From: Frankia alni
GTDB taxonomy: Bacteria > Actinomycetota > Actinomycetes > Frankiales > Frankiaceae
Direction: 5' to 3'
Length of the DNA: 49,678 nucleotides
Assembly: GCA_026225295.1 (NCBI GenBank)
Contig: JAMFSN010000101.1
Coordinates: 1-49,678, forward strand
Under the pieces are notes generated by a model. It was not told the origin of the DNA. It made no database searches and was given only the letters and a program-made list of their open reading frames with translations. Shown here piece after piece: positions 1 through 7,738 of this stretch. A program made the translations under genes and the position numbers. Every line of letters starts with the position of its first letter. The first letter of the stretch is position 1.

Positions 1-4
1 CGTT

Positions 5-382
5 GTGCTGAACCACACGATCGTCGCGGCGCGGGACAAGAAGGTCTCGGCGGCCTATCTGGCCGAGATTCTCGGTCTGCCCGAACCCGAACCGTTCGGA
101 CATTTCCTCGTTGTCGGCACCAGCAACGGGGTCAGTCTCGACTTTGCCGATACGGCCGAACCGATCCGTTCGCAGCACTATGCGTTCCTGATCAGCGAGC
201 CGGAGTTCGACGAAAGCCTCGCGCGGATCCGGTCACGGGGCATCCCGTTCTGGGGGGACCCGGGACGGCGCCGGCCCGGCGAGATCAACCGCAACGACGG
301 TGGCCGCGGGGTGTATTTCGAGGATCCGTCCGGCCACTTCCTCGAGATCCTCACCCGCCCTTACGGCAGCGGCCGCAGGTAG
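5..382 (+). CDS. VOC (glyoxalase/bleomycin-resistance fold) family protein
   Basis: A 125-residue single-domain protein with the two beta-alpha-beta-beta-beta halves of the vicinal oxygen chelate fold. The first half opens with HTIVAARDKKVSAAYLAEILG and the second ends in VYFEDPSGHFLEILT, where the final Glu is the usual metal ligand and the early His another. Such proteins are metal-dependent isomerases, dioxygenases or resistance proteins; the substrate cannot be told from sequence. The start used is GTG at position 5, only a few bases inside the window, so the true start could lie upstream. No partner gene is obvious; the sigma-factor gene follows after about 120 bases. Confidence 0.85.
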   Translation: MLNHTIVAARDKKVSAAYLAEILGLPEPEPFGHFLVVGTSNGVSLDFADTAEPIRSQHYAFLISEPEFDESLARIRSRGIPFWGDPGRRRPGEINRNDGGRGVYFEDPSGHFLEILTRPYGSGRR

Positions 383-506
383 TCGCCCGGAGGCTGGTGA
401 GACCGTCGGCGCCCGTTCCCCACCACCGCGTCAGTCGGGCCCGGTGAACGTTTCCGCGGTTGCGGCCAAGAGCTGGATGTTGGCGTCACCGACGGACGGA
501 GTACGC

Positions 507-1118
507 GTGCAGGTCCCGACGAGAACCGGCAACGGTAGCGATGCCGACGTCATCACGGCGTCGCTGGCGGATCCGGATGTGTTCTCGACCCTCTTCGCCC
601 GACACCATGCGGCGATCCACCGTTATCTCGCCCGGCGGGTCGGCCCCCAGCTGGCGGAGGAACTCGCCGCCGATGTGTTCGTGACGGCGTTCGGGGCCCG
701 GGCCCGGTACGACGTCTCCCGTCCGGAGGCGGCGCCCTGGCTGTACGGCATCGCCCACAACCTGCTCCGCGGGTATCAGCGCACCGAGCGGCGCAAGCTG
801 CGGGCCTACGCCCGCCACGGCGTCGATCCACTGGTGGACGAGGCCAGCGTCGCCGCGTTCGCGGCCGCCGAGCGGCGCCTCGACGCGGCCGGTTCGGGCC
901 CCGCTGTCGCCCGCGCCCTGGCGTCGCTGCGTGCTGACGAACGCGACGTCCTGTTGCTCGTGGTCTGGGCGGAGCTCAGCGGCGAGGCCGTGGCGCAGGT
1001 GCTGTCGGTTCCGGTCGGGACCGTCCGGTCGCGGCTGCACCGGGCCAAGCGCCGGATGCGGGACTCGTTGGAGCACACCGGATTGCTGACCACCGACCGG
1101 GAAGAAGGATCACTGTGA
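507..1118 (+). CDS. ECF-type RNA polymerase sigma factor
   Basis: About 203 residues with sigma-70 region 2 (FARHHAAIHRYLARRVG through the WLYGIAHNLLRGYQR core-binding and -10 recognition helices) and region 4 near the C-terminus (LRADERDVLLLVVWAEL, then VPVGTVRSRLHRAKRRMR as the -35 recognition helix). It should direct RNA polymerase to a small regulon. I chose GTG 507 because GGACGGAG sits just upstream; the open frame extends to 300, and ATG 477 or GTG 444 are alternatives, but the extra N-terminal residues look non-coding. The stop overlaps the next gene's GTG by four bases (GTGA), so the two are translationally coupled. Confidence 0.9.
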   Translation: MQVPTRTGNGSDADVITASLADPDVFSTLFARHHAAIHRYLARRVGPQLAEELAADVFVTAFGARARYDVSRPEAAPWLYGIAHNLLRGYQRTERRKLRAYARHGVDPLVDEASVAAFAAAERRLDAAGSGPAVARALASLRADERDVLLLVVWAELSGEAVAQVLSVPVGTVRSRLHRAKRRMRDSLEHTGLLTTDREEGSL

Positions 1119-2461
1119 ATGCGACCGATCTGGTCCGGCGTTTCCGCGCGGAGGTACCGGGCCCCGACGATGCCGCCCGGGCCCGGGCCCGGGGTGCCCT
1201 TCACCGGGCGATCGAGGCGGAACGCTCCCGTCTGACGGCCTCCGGGTTGGCCGCGCCCGCTGCCGCGCCGGCGGACCGCGGCCCGAGTGAGCCGGGGCCC
1301 GGGGATTCCGCCGTCCTCGACGTCCGCACCCGTCCGGCGGGGCGCCCGACCGGCCGTCGGCGCCGCCCTTCCTGGACCTACCGGCCGATCGTGGCCGTGG
1401 CCGGCGCGGTCGTCGTCATCATCGTTGCGGCCGGTGTCTTCATCCCGTTCGGCCATTCGAAAGGGTCGGACACCCAGGCGCTGACGACGCTGCCGACCGG
1501 TGGGCCGGCCCCGCCACCAACGGCCGCGGCCGCGAACCCGGCGGCGGCCGGCCGGTGGCTCGCCGTCATCGAGATGGGGGCCTCAGCGCCAGCGAAGACC
1601 CTCACGGTTCGGAACGCGGTTACCGGTGCCGTCACCGCCCGGGTGACAACTCCGGTCGGGCTCGAGGGGTGGTTTTCCCTGTCCGGCTCGGCGGTTCCGG
1701 GATTGTTCTTCGTCTCGGGCAGCACCCCCACGACGGCGCGGCAGAAGGCCAGGGCGGTGATCTACCGCCTGCAGGTCGACGGCCGCGGCCGGCTTTCGTC
1801 CTTCACCCCGCTCCGCATCGACGGCGCCCTGCCCGAGATCGTGTGGGATCTCGCGGCGTCACCGGACGGTACCCGCGTCGCCTTCGCGGTGGCCGATTCC
1901 AGCGGTTCCCAGCCCGGAGTCTGGGGGCCGGCCCGGATCGACCTGGCCGAGGTCGCCACGGGCCGGCGGACGACCTTCGCCAGCACCTCCACCGGCGACA
2001 CCGTCAACCTGAGCTGGGACGCCACGGGCCGGTATCTGGCCTTCGGTGAAGGAGGAACAGGCCCCCCGGTTCTCCATGACGGACTGTGGATCCTCGACAC
2101 GACCCGCTCCGGGGACCTGTTCGCCATATCGCGGCGGGTACCGACCGGGCGACTGTCCGTGGGTGAATATCAGGCGGTGCTCAGCGCCGATGCCCGACAC
2201 ATGTATCTGGTCAGCCTCGACGAAAACATCACCGTGACCGGGATCGACCTGGCGACCGGGCAGCAGCGGCAGCTCCTGCGCACCGCCGCGGCGAAGCAAC
2301 CGGCCTCCCCGGGCTGGGACAACGTCATCACCCGCAGCCCCGACGGTTCGGCACTGCTGGTGATGGAGGCCGGCGGGGTCGCCCACCGGATCGACCTCGC
2401 CACCTCGGCCGCCACGGACATTCCGTTCACGGGCGGACAGCCGTTGGCGACGGCCTGGTAG
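1115..2461 (+). CDS. Membrane-anchored beta-propeller protein, putative sigma-factor partner
   Basis: The 448-residue product has a charged N-terminal cytoplasmic segment (about 1-88, starting LVRRFRAEVPGPDDAARARARGAL), one transmembrane helix at about 91-112, a Pro/Ala linker, and a C-terminal region of about 300 residues with WD40/TolB-like blade signatures (VWDLAASPDGTRVAFAVAD, LSWDATGRYLAFGEG, NVITRSPDGSALLV). The N-terminal segment resembles regions found next to ECF sigma factors in actinobacteria, so an anti-sigma or sensory role with an extracytoplasmic propeller is plausible. No zinc anti-sigma HxxxCxxC motif is visible. It overlaps the sigma gene by four bases. Function is inference; the architecture is seen. 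Confidence 0.75.
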   Translation: MNATDLVRRFRAEVPGPDDAARARARGALHRAIEAERSRLTASGLAAPAAAPADRGPSEPGPGDSAVLDVRTRPAGRPTGRRRRPSWTYRPIVAVAGAVVVIIVAAGVFIPFGHSKGSDTQALTTLPTGGPAPPPTAAAANPAAAGRWLAVIEMGASAPAKTLTVRNAVTGAVTARVTTPVGLEGWFSLSGSAVPGLFFVSGSTPTTARQKARAVIYRLQVDGRGRLSSFTPLRIDGALPEIVWDLAASPDGTRVAFAVADSSGSQPGVWGPARIDLAEVATGRRTTFASTSTGDTVNLSWDATGRYLAFGEGGTGPPVLHDGLWILDTTRSGDLFAISRRVPTGRLSVGEYQAVLSADARHMYLVSLDENITVTGIDLATGQQRQLLRTAAAKQPASPGWDNVITRSPDGSALLVMEAGGVAHRIDLATSAATDIPFTGGQPLATAW

Positions 2462-2476
2462 CCAGGGCCCCGTCGA

Positions 2477-2508
2477 CCCTCGGTCCGGCCCGGTGGCCGG
2501 GCCGAGGG
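2477..2508. terminator. Probable bidirectional terminator between convergent genes
   Basis: CCCTCGG pairs with CCGAGGG around a GC-rich inner stem (GGCCCGG/CCGGGCC). It fills the 60-base gap between the stop of the propeller gene and the stop of the convergent gene. No T-tract, as is common in high-GC actinobacteria. Confidence 0.5.
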
Positions 2509-2521
2509 CCCGTGCGGCCGG

Positions 2522-3910
2522 TCAGGTTTTCGGCACGTAGTTCTCGACGAAGACGTCGACGACCGCGCACCACTTCTCGGGGGTCAGCTCATTTTTCGGC
2601 GGAATATCGAGGTCTGCCATGAGGTCCCGATACTCGAAAACGGCCAGCGGGGTTTTTGTATCTTTGTCGAGGTCCATCGGGAAAGAACCCATCCCGTAGT
2701 ACGTGGCTTTGTCCTCCAGGTTCGAGTCGGGGAAGGTGGTGAGGTATTTCGGGTCACGGCCGCGGAAACCCGGTGGGGGTGAGGCGATGTCCTTCGGCAG
2801 TCCGGGGCGGCGGGGATCACCATGTTTCACCGATTCCCACCATTCGGCGATGGTCGGGCCGTGCGTCACCAGCGTCCAGCGCACCGGGCGCCGGGCCAGC
2901 GGCGGCGCGTGCGGTGGTATCCATTCGTCGGTGGTCAGCGGCGGGGTGCCGGCGCGGGTCGCCGTGTCCAGGGCCTCCGGATCCGCGCGGTACGGCAACG
3001 GAAACACCAGCTGATCGGGCGAGCCCCAGACCGCCGGCCAGATCGCCTCGGGATTCGTCGCCTTCAGGACGGTCTTTCGATCGGCCTCGGGCAGCGCGAG
3101 AAACATCGAGTGGAAGTCCGTGCGGTGCAGCAGCGCGAACATGTCCTTCGGCGAGTCCGAGCCGACCCTCACCAGGCAGCGCGCCGGCAGCGCCGTCGTG
3201 CCGGCCGCCCGTTGGTTGACCTGCCGGGTCGGGAGGCTGTGGCTGAAATCGAAGATGGCGGCGCTCTCGGTCGGCACGACGTTCGCCGGGCCGGCCCCCA
3301 CGAAGTAGGCGGCCGGAGACTGGACGGCCCGGTGCAGGAACAGATGGCAGGCGGTCAGGAATCCGAACAGCTCGTGCGAAGCGCCCTGGTAGAGCGGGAG
3401 CGTGTCGTAGAGCAGGGTGAGGTCATCGGACTCGGTCCCGGCACCGGTGGCCCGGAGCAGATCCCCCGTTGCCTTGCTCTTCTGCCAGCATCGGCTCCAG
3501 ACGCTCGACAGCAGAGTGGTGAACCCGGCCAGCGGAACGCCCACGGTTCCCTGGGCCTGCGCGCCGAAGCCATTGTCGTGGATCTCGACCGCGCAGTCGG
3601 TCAGCCACGTTCCACCGGCGTATTGTTGACCTTTACGGAAAGTGAGACACCGGGTCTGGGCGGTCCATTCCCGGGCCATTGTCTGAGCGAGCCCGACGGC
3701 TGCTTCGACCGCCTGGACGGCTGCTTTCCGGTCGGCGCAGGCCGGCGTGACGAACTCGAGGTCCGAAGTCGCTCCCGACCGTCGGGATTCATCCCCTTCG
3801 AGCGTCGTTTTCGTGGCCCCGTGCCGCCAGGCCGTTTCCCGCTCCCGCACTCCGGCCGTGAACGGGCCCGCCACAAAAGCATTCTCCGTCTGAAACTCGA
3901 ATCCGAACAA
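2522..3910 (-). CDS. Orphan protein resembling the cargo half of contractile-injection-system DUF4157 proteins or a divergent amidoligase
   Basis: About 462 residues from TTG 3910, which has AGGGGG ten bases upstream; the frame stays open to 4201 with ATG at 4054 as alternative, but that extension is Arg/Pro-rich and looks non-coding. There is no signal peptide or clear membrane helix. Near the N-terminus come FGFEFQTENAFVAG, then DLEFVTPACADRKAAVQAVE, then TVGVPLAGFTTLLSSVW. This order (F/E-rich strand, LEFVTP strand, then a Q-x-T-VGV-L segment) recalls the C-terminal halves of DUF4157 proteins linked to contractile injection systems and, more distantly, the amidoligase fold. I recall that similarity from memory and it is unverified. 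The C-terminal 200 residues match nothing I know. The neighbours give no context. Confidence 0.6.
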   Translation of the reverse strand: MFGFEFQTENAFVAGPFTAGVRERETAWRHGATKTTLEGDESRRSGATSDLEFVTPACADRKAAVQAVEAAVGLAQTMAREWTAQTRCLTFRKGQQYAGGTWLTDCAVEIHDNGFGAQAQGTVGVPLAGFTTLLSSVWSRCWQKSKATGDLLRATGAGTESDDLTLLYDTLPLYQGASHELFGFLTACHLFLHRAVQSPAAYFVGAGPANVVPTESAAIFDFSHSLPTRQVNQRAAGTTALPARCLVRVGSDSPKDMFALLHRTDFHSMFLALPEADRKTVLKATNPEAIWPAVWGSPDQLVFPLPYRADPEALDTATRAGTPPLTTDEWIPPHAPPLARRPVRWTLVTHGPTIAEWWESVKHGDPRRPGLPKDIASPPPGFRGRDPKYLTTFPDSNLEDKATYYGMGSFPMDLDKDTKTPLAVFEYRDLMADLDIPPKNELTPEKWCAVVDVFVENYVPKT

Positions 3911-4141
3911 GAACCACGTCCCCCTGACCTCGGGCGCCCCCGCCCGTGCACGCGCTGACGATGGGTCAGCGACGAGGAGTATTCGGGACCGGGCGGGACC
4001 CGGGCGAGGCCACGGCCGAACCCGTGTGCGGATGGGCGCTATGTCGGCTTCCATACCCGGCCGGGCCGGGCCGGCCCGCCGGCGCGGTCCCGGTCGGCGG
4101 GGTCCGCGGCCGGAACGGCCGGTGTTCCATACTCTGTCTTG

Positions 4142-4153
4142 CGATATATATCG
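4142..4153. promoter_or_regulatory. Perfect 12-bp palindrome, likely PadR operator
   Basis: CGATATATATCG is its own reverse complement and lies four bases before GTG 4158 of the PadR gene. It is an AT-rich island in GC-rich sequence. PadR regulators typically bind ATAT-rich dyads and repress themselves. A related palindrome lies before the other PadR gene at 30711. Confidence 0.65.
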
Positions 4154-4157
4154 GGTT

Positions 4158-4499
4158 GTGACGAGCAGGACGATGACCGAGCAGGCGTTCTTTGTTCTCA
4201 CCGCGCTGGTGGGGGAGCCGCGTCACGGCTACGGCATCGTCCGCCAGGTCGAGGAGTTGTCCGACGGCCGGGTCCGGCTCCGGGTCGGGACGCTGTACGG
4301 GGTGCTGGAGCGGCTCGCATCGGACGGGCTGGTCGAGCCCGATCGGGAAGAGGTCCGGCAGGGCCGGTTGCGCCGGTACTACCGGCTCAGCGAGTCGGGC
4401 CGGCGGGACCTCGAGGCCGAGGTGGCCCGCCAGACCGCGAACGTGGCGACGGCGTCGGCCCGGCTGCGCGCCGCCCGGCCCGGGCTCGCGGGAGCCTAG
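4158..4499 (+). CDS. PadR-family transcriptional regulator
   Basis: About 113 residues forming a winged helix: FFVLTALVGEPRHGYGIVRQVEELSDGRV, then GTLYGVLERLASDGLVEPDREE and RRYYRLSESGRRDLEAEV. The HGYGI and GTLYGVLERL motifs are diagnostic of PadR. The C-terminal dimerization helix is short, as in the PadR-s1 subfamily. GTG 4158 may be leaderless; ATG 4173 has AGGA only two bases away and is the alternative. It is followed after two bases by a membrane-protein gene, an arrangement common for PadR regulators and the membrane protein they control. Confidence 0.9.
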   Translation: MTSRTMTEQAFFVLTALVGEPRHGYGIVRQVEELSDGRVRLRVGTLYGVLERLASDGLVEPDREEVRQGRLRRYYRLSESGRRDLEAEVARQTANVATASARLRAARPGLAGA

Positions 4500-4501
4500 G
4501 C

Positions 4502-5044
4502 ATGGCTCCTCAGGAGGACCTGAGCCCGCTGGAGCAGCGGTACCGGGCGTGGCTGCGGCTGCTGCCCGCCCCGTATCGCGAGGTCTGGCAGGACGACCTG
4601 GTGGCCACGTTCCTCGACGGCGCGGAAGACATCGACGAGGCGGGGCTGGCCGACGCCCACCCGACCTGGTCGGAGGCCGGCAGCGTGGTCGCTCTGGCCG
4701 TGCGCCTGCGGCTCGGAGCGCCGGGCGCGACCCCGCGGGCGGTCGCCCTCGGCGCCGGTCTGCGGCTGCTTGCCCTGGTCGGCCTGCTGGCCCCGACGAT
4801 CCTGTCGTTTCTCTACGTGGACAGCGTGCTGTGGACGAGCGGCCGACTGCCCGGCGTGGCGGTGCCCTTGACCGACGGGCACCTTTCGTCCCTCGACGGC
4901 GCGACCCGGTTGGCCCAGGAGGCGCTGCTCCTGCTCCCCGTCGCGGCCCTGCTGGCCGCCTTCCACCGCGATGCCCCGCCGGTGCGGCGCACGCCATGGC
5001 TCGCCGCGCTGGTCATCGGGGTGGTCGTCGAGCCAGCTCTGTGA
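4502..5044 (+). CDS. Putative membrane protein, first part (possibly frameshifted)
   Basis: Starts two bases after the PadR stop. The first 60 residues are soluble and include RYRAWLRLLPAPYREVWQDDLVATFLD, a segment common at the start of PadR-linked membrane proteins. Then come hydrophobic helices around ALGAGLRLLALVGLLAPTILSFLYV, AQEALLLLPVAALLAAF and WLAALVIGVVVEPAL. The frame ends inside a hydrophobic stretch, and the -1 frame continues with more helices at 5041. A stop within a helix, together with PadR and membrane genes normally encoding one long protein, suggests a single gene broken by one indel. The alternative is two coupled genes. 180 residues. Confidence 0.65.
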   Translation: MAPQEDLSPLEQRYRAWLRLLPAPYREVWQDDLVATFLDGAEDIDEAGLADAHPTWSEAGSVVALAVRLRLGAPGATPRAVALGAGLRLLALVGLLAPTILSFLYVDSVLWTSGRLPGVAVPLTDGHLSSLDGATRLAQEALLLLPVAALLAAFHRDAPPVRRTPWLAALVIGVVVEPAL

Positions 5045-5367
5045 TCACGGCCGTGGTCCTCGCGGCCGGCGCCCGGCGGTTCGACCGCACCGACGTCGGG
5101 CCACGGGCACTGGCCCTCGTGCTGGTCGGGTCGACAGTTCTCGGGCTCCGGCTGGTCAGCCTGGCGCAGTACCGCTACGTCCCGGACTTCGGGGTCCACA
5201 ACCCCCTGGTTGTCGTGCTCGTGAGCGAAGCCGTCGCGGTCGTCATCGTCGTCGGGGTGGCCGCCGTCATTGCCGCCCGTTCGTTGAGCCGGCCGGCCGC
5301 ATTGCCGGAACAACCCGCTCGATCTCATCGCGACCTGACCAGGGGCGGCCCGCCTGGCGAATATTGA
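5041..5367 (+). CDS. Putative membrane protein, second part (possibly frameshifted continuation of the previous gene)
   Basis: Begins with GTG overlapping the previous stop by four bases (GTGA). The 108 residues carry a first helix at ITAVVLAAGA, then LALVLVGSTVLGLRLVSLA and VVVLVSEAVAVVIVVGVAAVI, and a polar tail. No ribosome binding site separate from the preceding coding sequence is visible. I read it as either a coupled small membrane protein or the C-terminal half of the protein starting at 4502. The PadR neighbour may control both. Confidence 0.55.
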   Translation: MITAVVLAAGARRFDRTDVGPRALALVLVGSTVLGLRLVSLAQYRYVPDFGVHNPLVVVLVSEAVAVVIVVGVAAVIAARSLSRPAALPEQPARSHRDLTRGGPPGEY

Positions 5368-5565
5368 CGGGCGACGCTGCACGCGCCGCTCGGGGGGCTC
5401 CAACTCAGCGGCCCGGCCTTCGAACCGATCATTGATCCGACGGCCAGCGCGCTGGCCGGCTTGGCTCCCGCGCTCGTGGTCCCCGGGCACCGCACCGGTT
5501 GGCGCGCCCAGCACGCGCTGGCCGCCGCCCTGCCGCACGCGTGGGTCGCGGGCAGCAGCGGCTCG
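5368..5565 (+). pseudogene. C-terminal remnant of an MBL-fold metallo-hydrolase
   Basis: Reading in frame from 5377 gives LGGLQLSGPAFEPIIDPT, then SALAGLAPALVVPGHRTGWR, then AQHALAAALPHAWVAGSSGS. This matches what I know of the end of metallo-beta-lactamase-fold hydrolases, where the VVPGH histidine is a metal ligand. The N-terminal HxHxDH region is missing and no start lies upstream; a stop at 5365-5367 precedes it. After about 5565 the frame loses resemblance. I read it as a deletion remnant. Confidence 0.65.
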
Positions 5566-5700
5566 TGGCCGAGGCCCGTCGTGGCGCGCGCCGGGCGAAC
5601 CGCGGCTGTCTCCTGGCTGACAACGCCGTCCGGGCCCGGTGTGATCGAGCGCACAGTAGGTCACGCCATAAGGGACACGAACGGACGTTACGGGGGAGCA

Positions 5701-6012
5701 ATGAAGACTTTTCGCATGTGGGTGCCCAAGCGGCAGGGCCGGTGTGCTCTGCACTTCCACGACACCGAGATAACTCCGAACTCGGTCATCCATATCTCGG
5801 CGTCCGAAGCAACGGCCATCACCCACCCGCAGTCATTCTCGGGGCAGAGCTTCGGCCTGAATTTCGGCGGGGCCAGCATCACCGTGCAGAACGTCACGCC
5901 CGGCAACGGCGTGGTCGACTTCTATGTTTTCGTCGACTTCCACGCGCCGCTCAATGTGGCGACCGACATCACCATCCTCGACCCGCCCGTCCAGGTGATC
6001 ATCGGGACCTGA
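5701..6012 (+). CDS. Beta-rich protein of unknown function
   Basis: 103 residues from ATG 5701, preceded by GGGGGAG. The open frame continues upstream into the hydrolase remnant, but the ribosome binding site and codon pattern favour this start. It has alternating strand-like segments (ALHFHDTEITPNSVIHIS, GLNFGGASITVQNVTPGNGVV, DFYVFVDFHAPLNVATDITIL) and no signal peptide or helix-rich region. Lower GC and more balanced composition than its neighbours hint at separate origin. I recall similar orphan proteins of about 100 residues in actinobacteria but no function. Confidence 0.7.
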   Translation: MKTFRMWVPKRQGRCALHFHDTEITPNSVIHISASEATAITHPQSFSGQSFGLNFGGASITVQNVTPGNGVVDFYVFVDFHAPLNVATDITILDPPVQVIIGT

Positions 6013-6027
6013 CCGGCCCGACCGCCG

Positions 6028-7596
6028 TCAGCTTCCGGCCGATCGGGCGGACCGCCGCGCGGCGACGAGCTCGGGCAGCGCCGCCCGTTGCACCTTGCCC
6101 ATGGCGTTCACCGGCAGGGCGTCGAGCTGCGACCAGATCTCCGGGACCTTGTACGGCGAGAGTTCGCGTCGGCAGAGCTCCGCCAGCGCCTCGGGGTCGA
6201 GCGGGGGGCCGGCCGTCTCGACGACGGCGGCCACCCGCTGCCCGAGCCGGTCGTCGGGCACCGCGTACACCGCGACCCGGGCCACGTCCGGGTGCGTGGC
6301 GATGACCCGTTCCACCTCGAGCGGGTAGACGTTCGCCCCACCCCGGATGATGACCAGCTTCTTGCGGTCCAGGACGGTCAGCCAGCCGTCTTCGTCAACG
6401 GTCCCGACATCCCCGGTGGGGATCGGCCCGGGGTCCAGGGGTCGGACGCCGGACCGTTCCCAGTATCCGAGGGCCGGCGTCCACGCGCCGGCCCACGGGC
6501 CGGTGGTGGCTCCGCTCAGCTTCAGCTCGCCGAGCCCGCCGGCCGGAAGCCGGCGGCCGTCGTCGTCGTAGGCCGCGACGTCGTAGTGCGGCAGCACCCG
6601 CCCGCTGGTGCCCGGTCGCCACTCCCGGCCGGCCGGGTCGATCGCCACCACGGTCGGCGCCTCGGTCAGGCCGTAGGTGACCCGGGGAACCAGCCCGTGC
6701 GCCTCGGTGAACGCCCGGCGTAACGCGTCCGGGGTGTCGCTGCCGCCGCTCCACACCTCCTGGAGCGAGCGCAGGTCGAGCTCCGGGCGCGCGGCGAGGT
6801 CGTAGAGCTGCGCCGGGGCGCCGTTCCAGACCGTGACCCGGCGGGTGGTGATCCACTCGGCGACCCCTTGGACGTCCCGCCGGTTCATCACGACCGCGCA
6901 GCCGCCCGCCTGCGCGGTGAGCAGGGTGGACAGGACCATGAGGTTGAGGATGGTCAGCGGGAAGCTGTCGCCCTTGCGCAGGTCCGGTCCCCAGCTCCGG
7001 GTCGCGACCAGGACCGCGCCCGGTAGCAGCAGGTTGCGCTGGCTGTGTACGACCGCCTTGGGGCGTCCCGAGGTCCCGCTGGTGAAGGCGATCCCGGCCG
7101 GCGCGTCGAGGTCCGGCTCGACCCGCGGGGCGACCTCGTCCTCGGCCACGAGCCGGGCCCACCGATCGGGGTCGACGCAGTTGGGACCGGTCAGCGTGCA
7201 GCGCGGGCCGGCCAGCACCACCGTCGGATCGCACAGGTCGTACAACTCCTGCTGCTCGCCCGGCGCGAGAGCTTCACCGATCCCCGCCCAGACGGCGCCG
7301 ATCCGTTGGGCGCCGTGGAAAGCGGCCACGATGTCCAGGTCGTTGGGCAGGCCGGCCGCGACCCGGTGGCCGGGGCGCACGCCGAGCGACCACAGCGCGC
7401 CGGCCGCCCGGCGGGCCCGGTCGTCGAGCTCGCCGTAGGACCAGACGCCGGACACCGCCTCGATCGCCGGGGCGTCGGGGCGCGCCGCGAGCGCGGCGTC
7501 CAGCACTTCGGCGATCGAGGCGGGGACGGTCGCGGGACCCGTCCGCCCCGCTGTGCCGCGCGGGTCGGTGCTGCTCACGTCGGACGTCCTTTCCAT
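6028..7596 (-). CDS. Acyl-CoA synthetase (AMP-dependent ligase)
   Basis: 522 residues of the ANL adenylate-forming superfamily, which activates a carboxylic acid with ATP and joins it to CoA. Visible motifs: A3 phosphate loop FTSGTSGRPKAVV at about 171-183, A5 TYGLTEAP, A7/A8 TGDVGTVDEDGWLTVLDRKK followed by RGGANVYPLEVE, and the A10 catalytic lysine in NAMGKVQ at about 501. The substrate is unknown. It is the last gene of a minus-strand set with a CitE-like lyase, acyl-CoA dehydrogenase and aldehyde dehydrogenase, which suggests activation of a carboxylic acid feeding a beta-oxidation-like route. Confidence 0.93.
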   Translation of the reverse strand: MERTSDVSSTDPRGTAGRTGPATVPASIAEVLDAALAARPDAPAIEAVSGVWSYGELDDRARRAAGALWSLGVRPGHRVAAGLPNDLDIVAAFHGAQRIGAVWAGIGEALAPGEQQELYDLCDPTVVLAGPRCTLTGPNCVDPDRWARLVAEDEVAPRVEPDLDAPAGIAFTSGTSGRPKAVVHSQRNLLLPGAVLVATRSWGPDLRKGDSFPLTILNLMVLSTLLTAQAGGCAVVMNRRDVQGVAEWITTRRVTVWNGAPAQLYDLAARPELDLRSLQEVWSGGSDTPDALRRAFTEAHGLVPRVTYGLTEAPTVVAIDPAGREWRPGTSGRVLPHYDVAAYDDDGRRLPAGGLGELKLSGATTGPWAGAWTPALGYWERSGVRPLDPGPIPTGDVGTVDEDGWLTVLDRKKLVIIRGGANVYPLEVERVIATHPDVARVAVYAVPDDRLGQRVAAVVETAGPPLDPEALAELCRRELSPYKVPEIWSQLDALPVNAMGKVQRAALPELVAARRSARSAGS

Positions 7597-7738
7597 TTGG
7601 GGAACGCTTCTGGACCGACAGTGGGGCGCCGGCCAGAATCTCGGCGGTGACCAGTTTGTCCAGCTGCGACGCTCGGGTCGATCCGCCCGCGCGCATTGGT
7701 AGCCACCCCGGCCTCGACCGGCTCGACCAGGCCGTCAG

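Noticed and set aside
2822-3958. 378-codon plus-strand ORF opposite the orphan at 2522
   Set aside because: Arg/Gly-rich without domain pattern; the minus-strand frame shows coherent strand and helix patterns.
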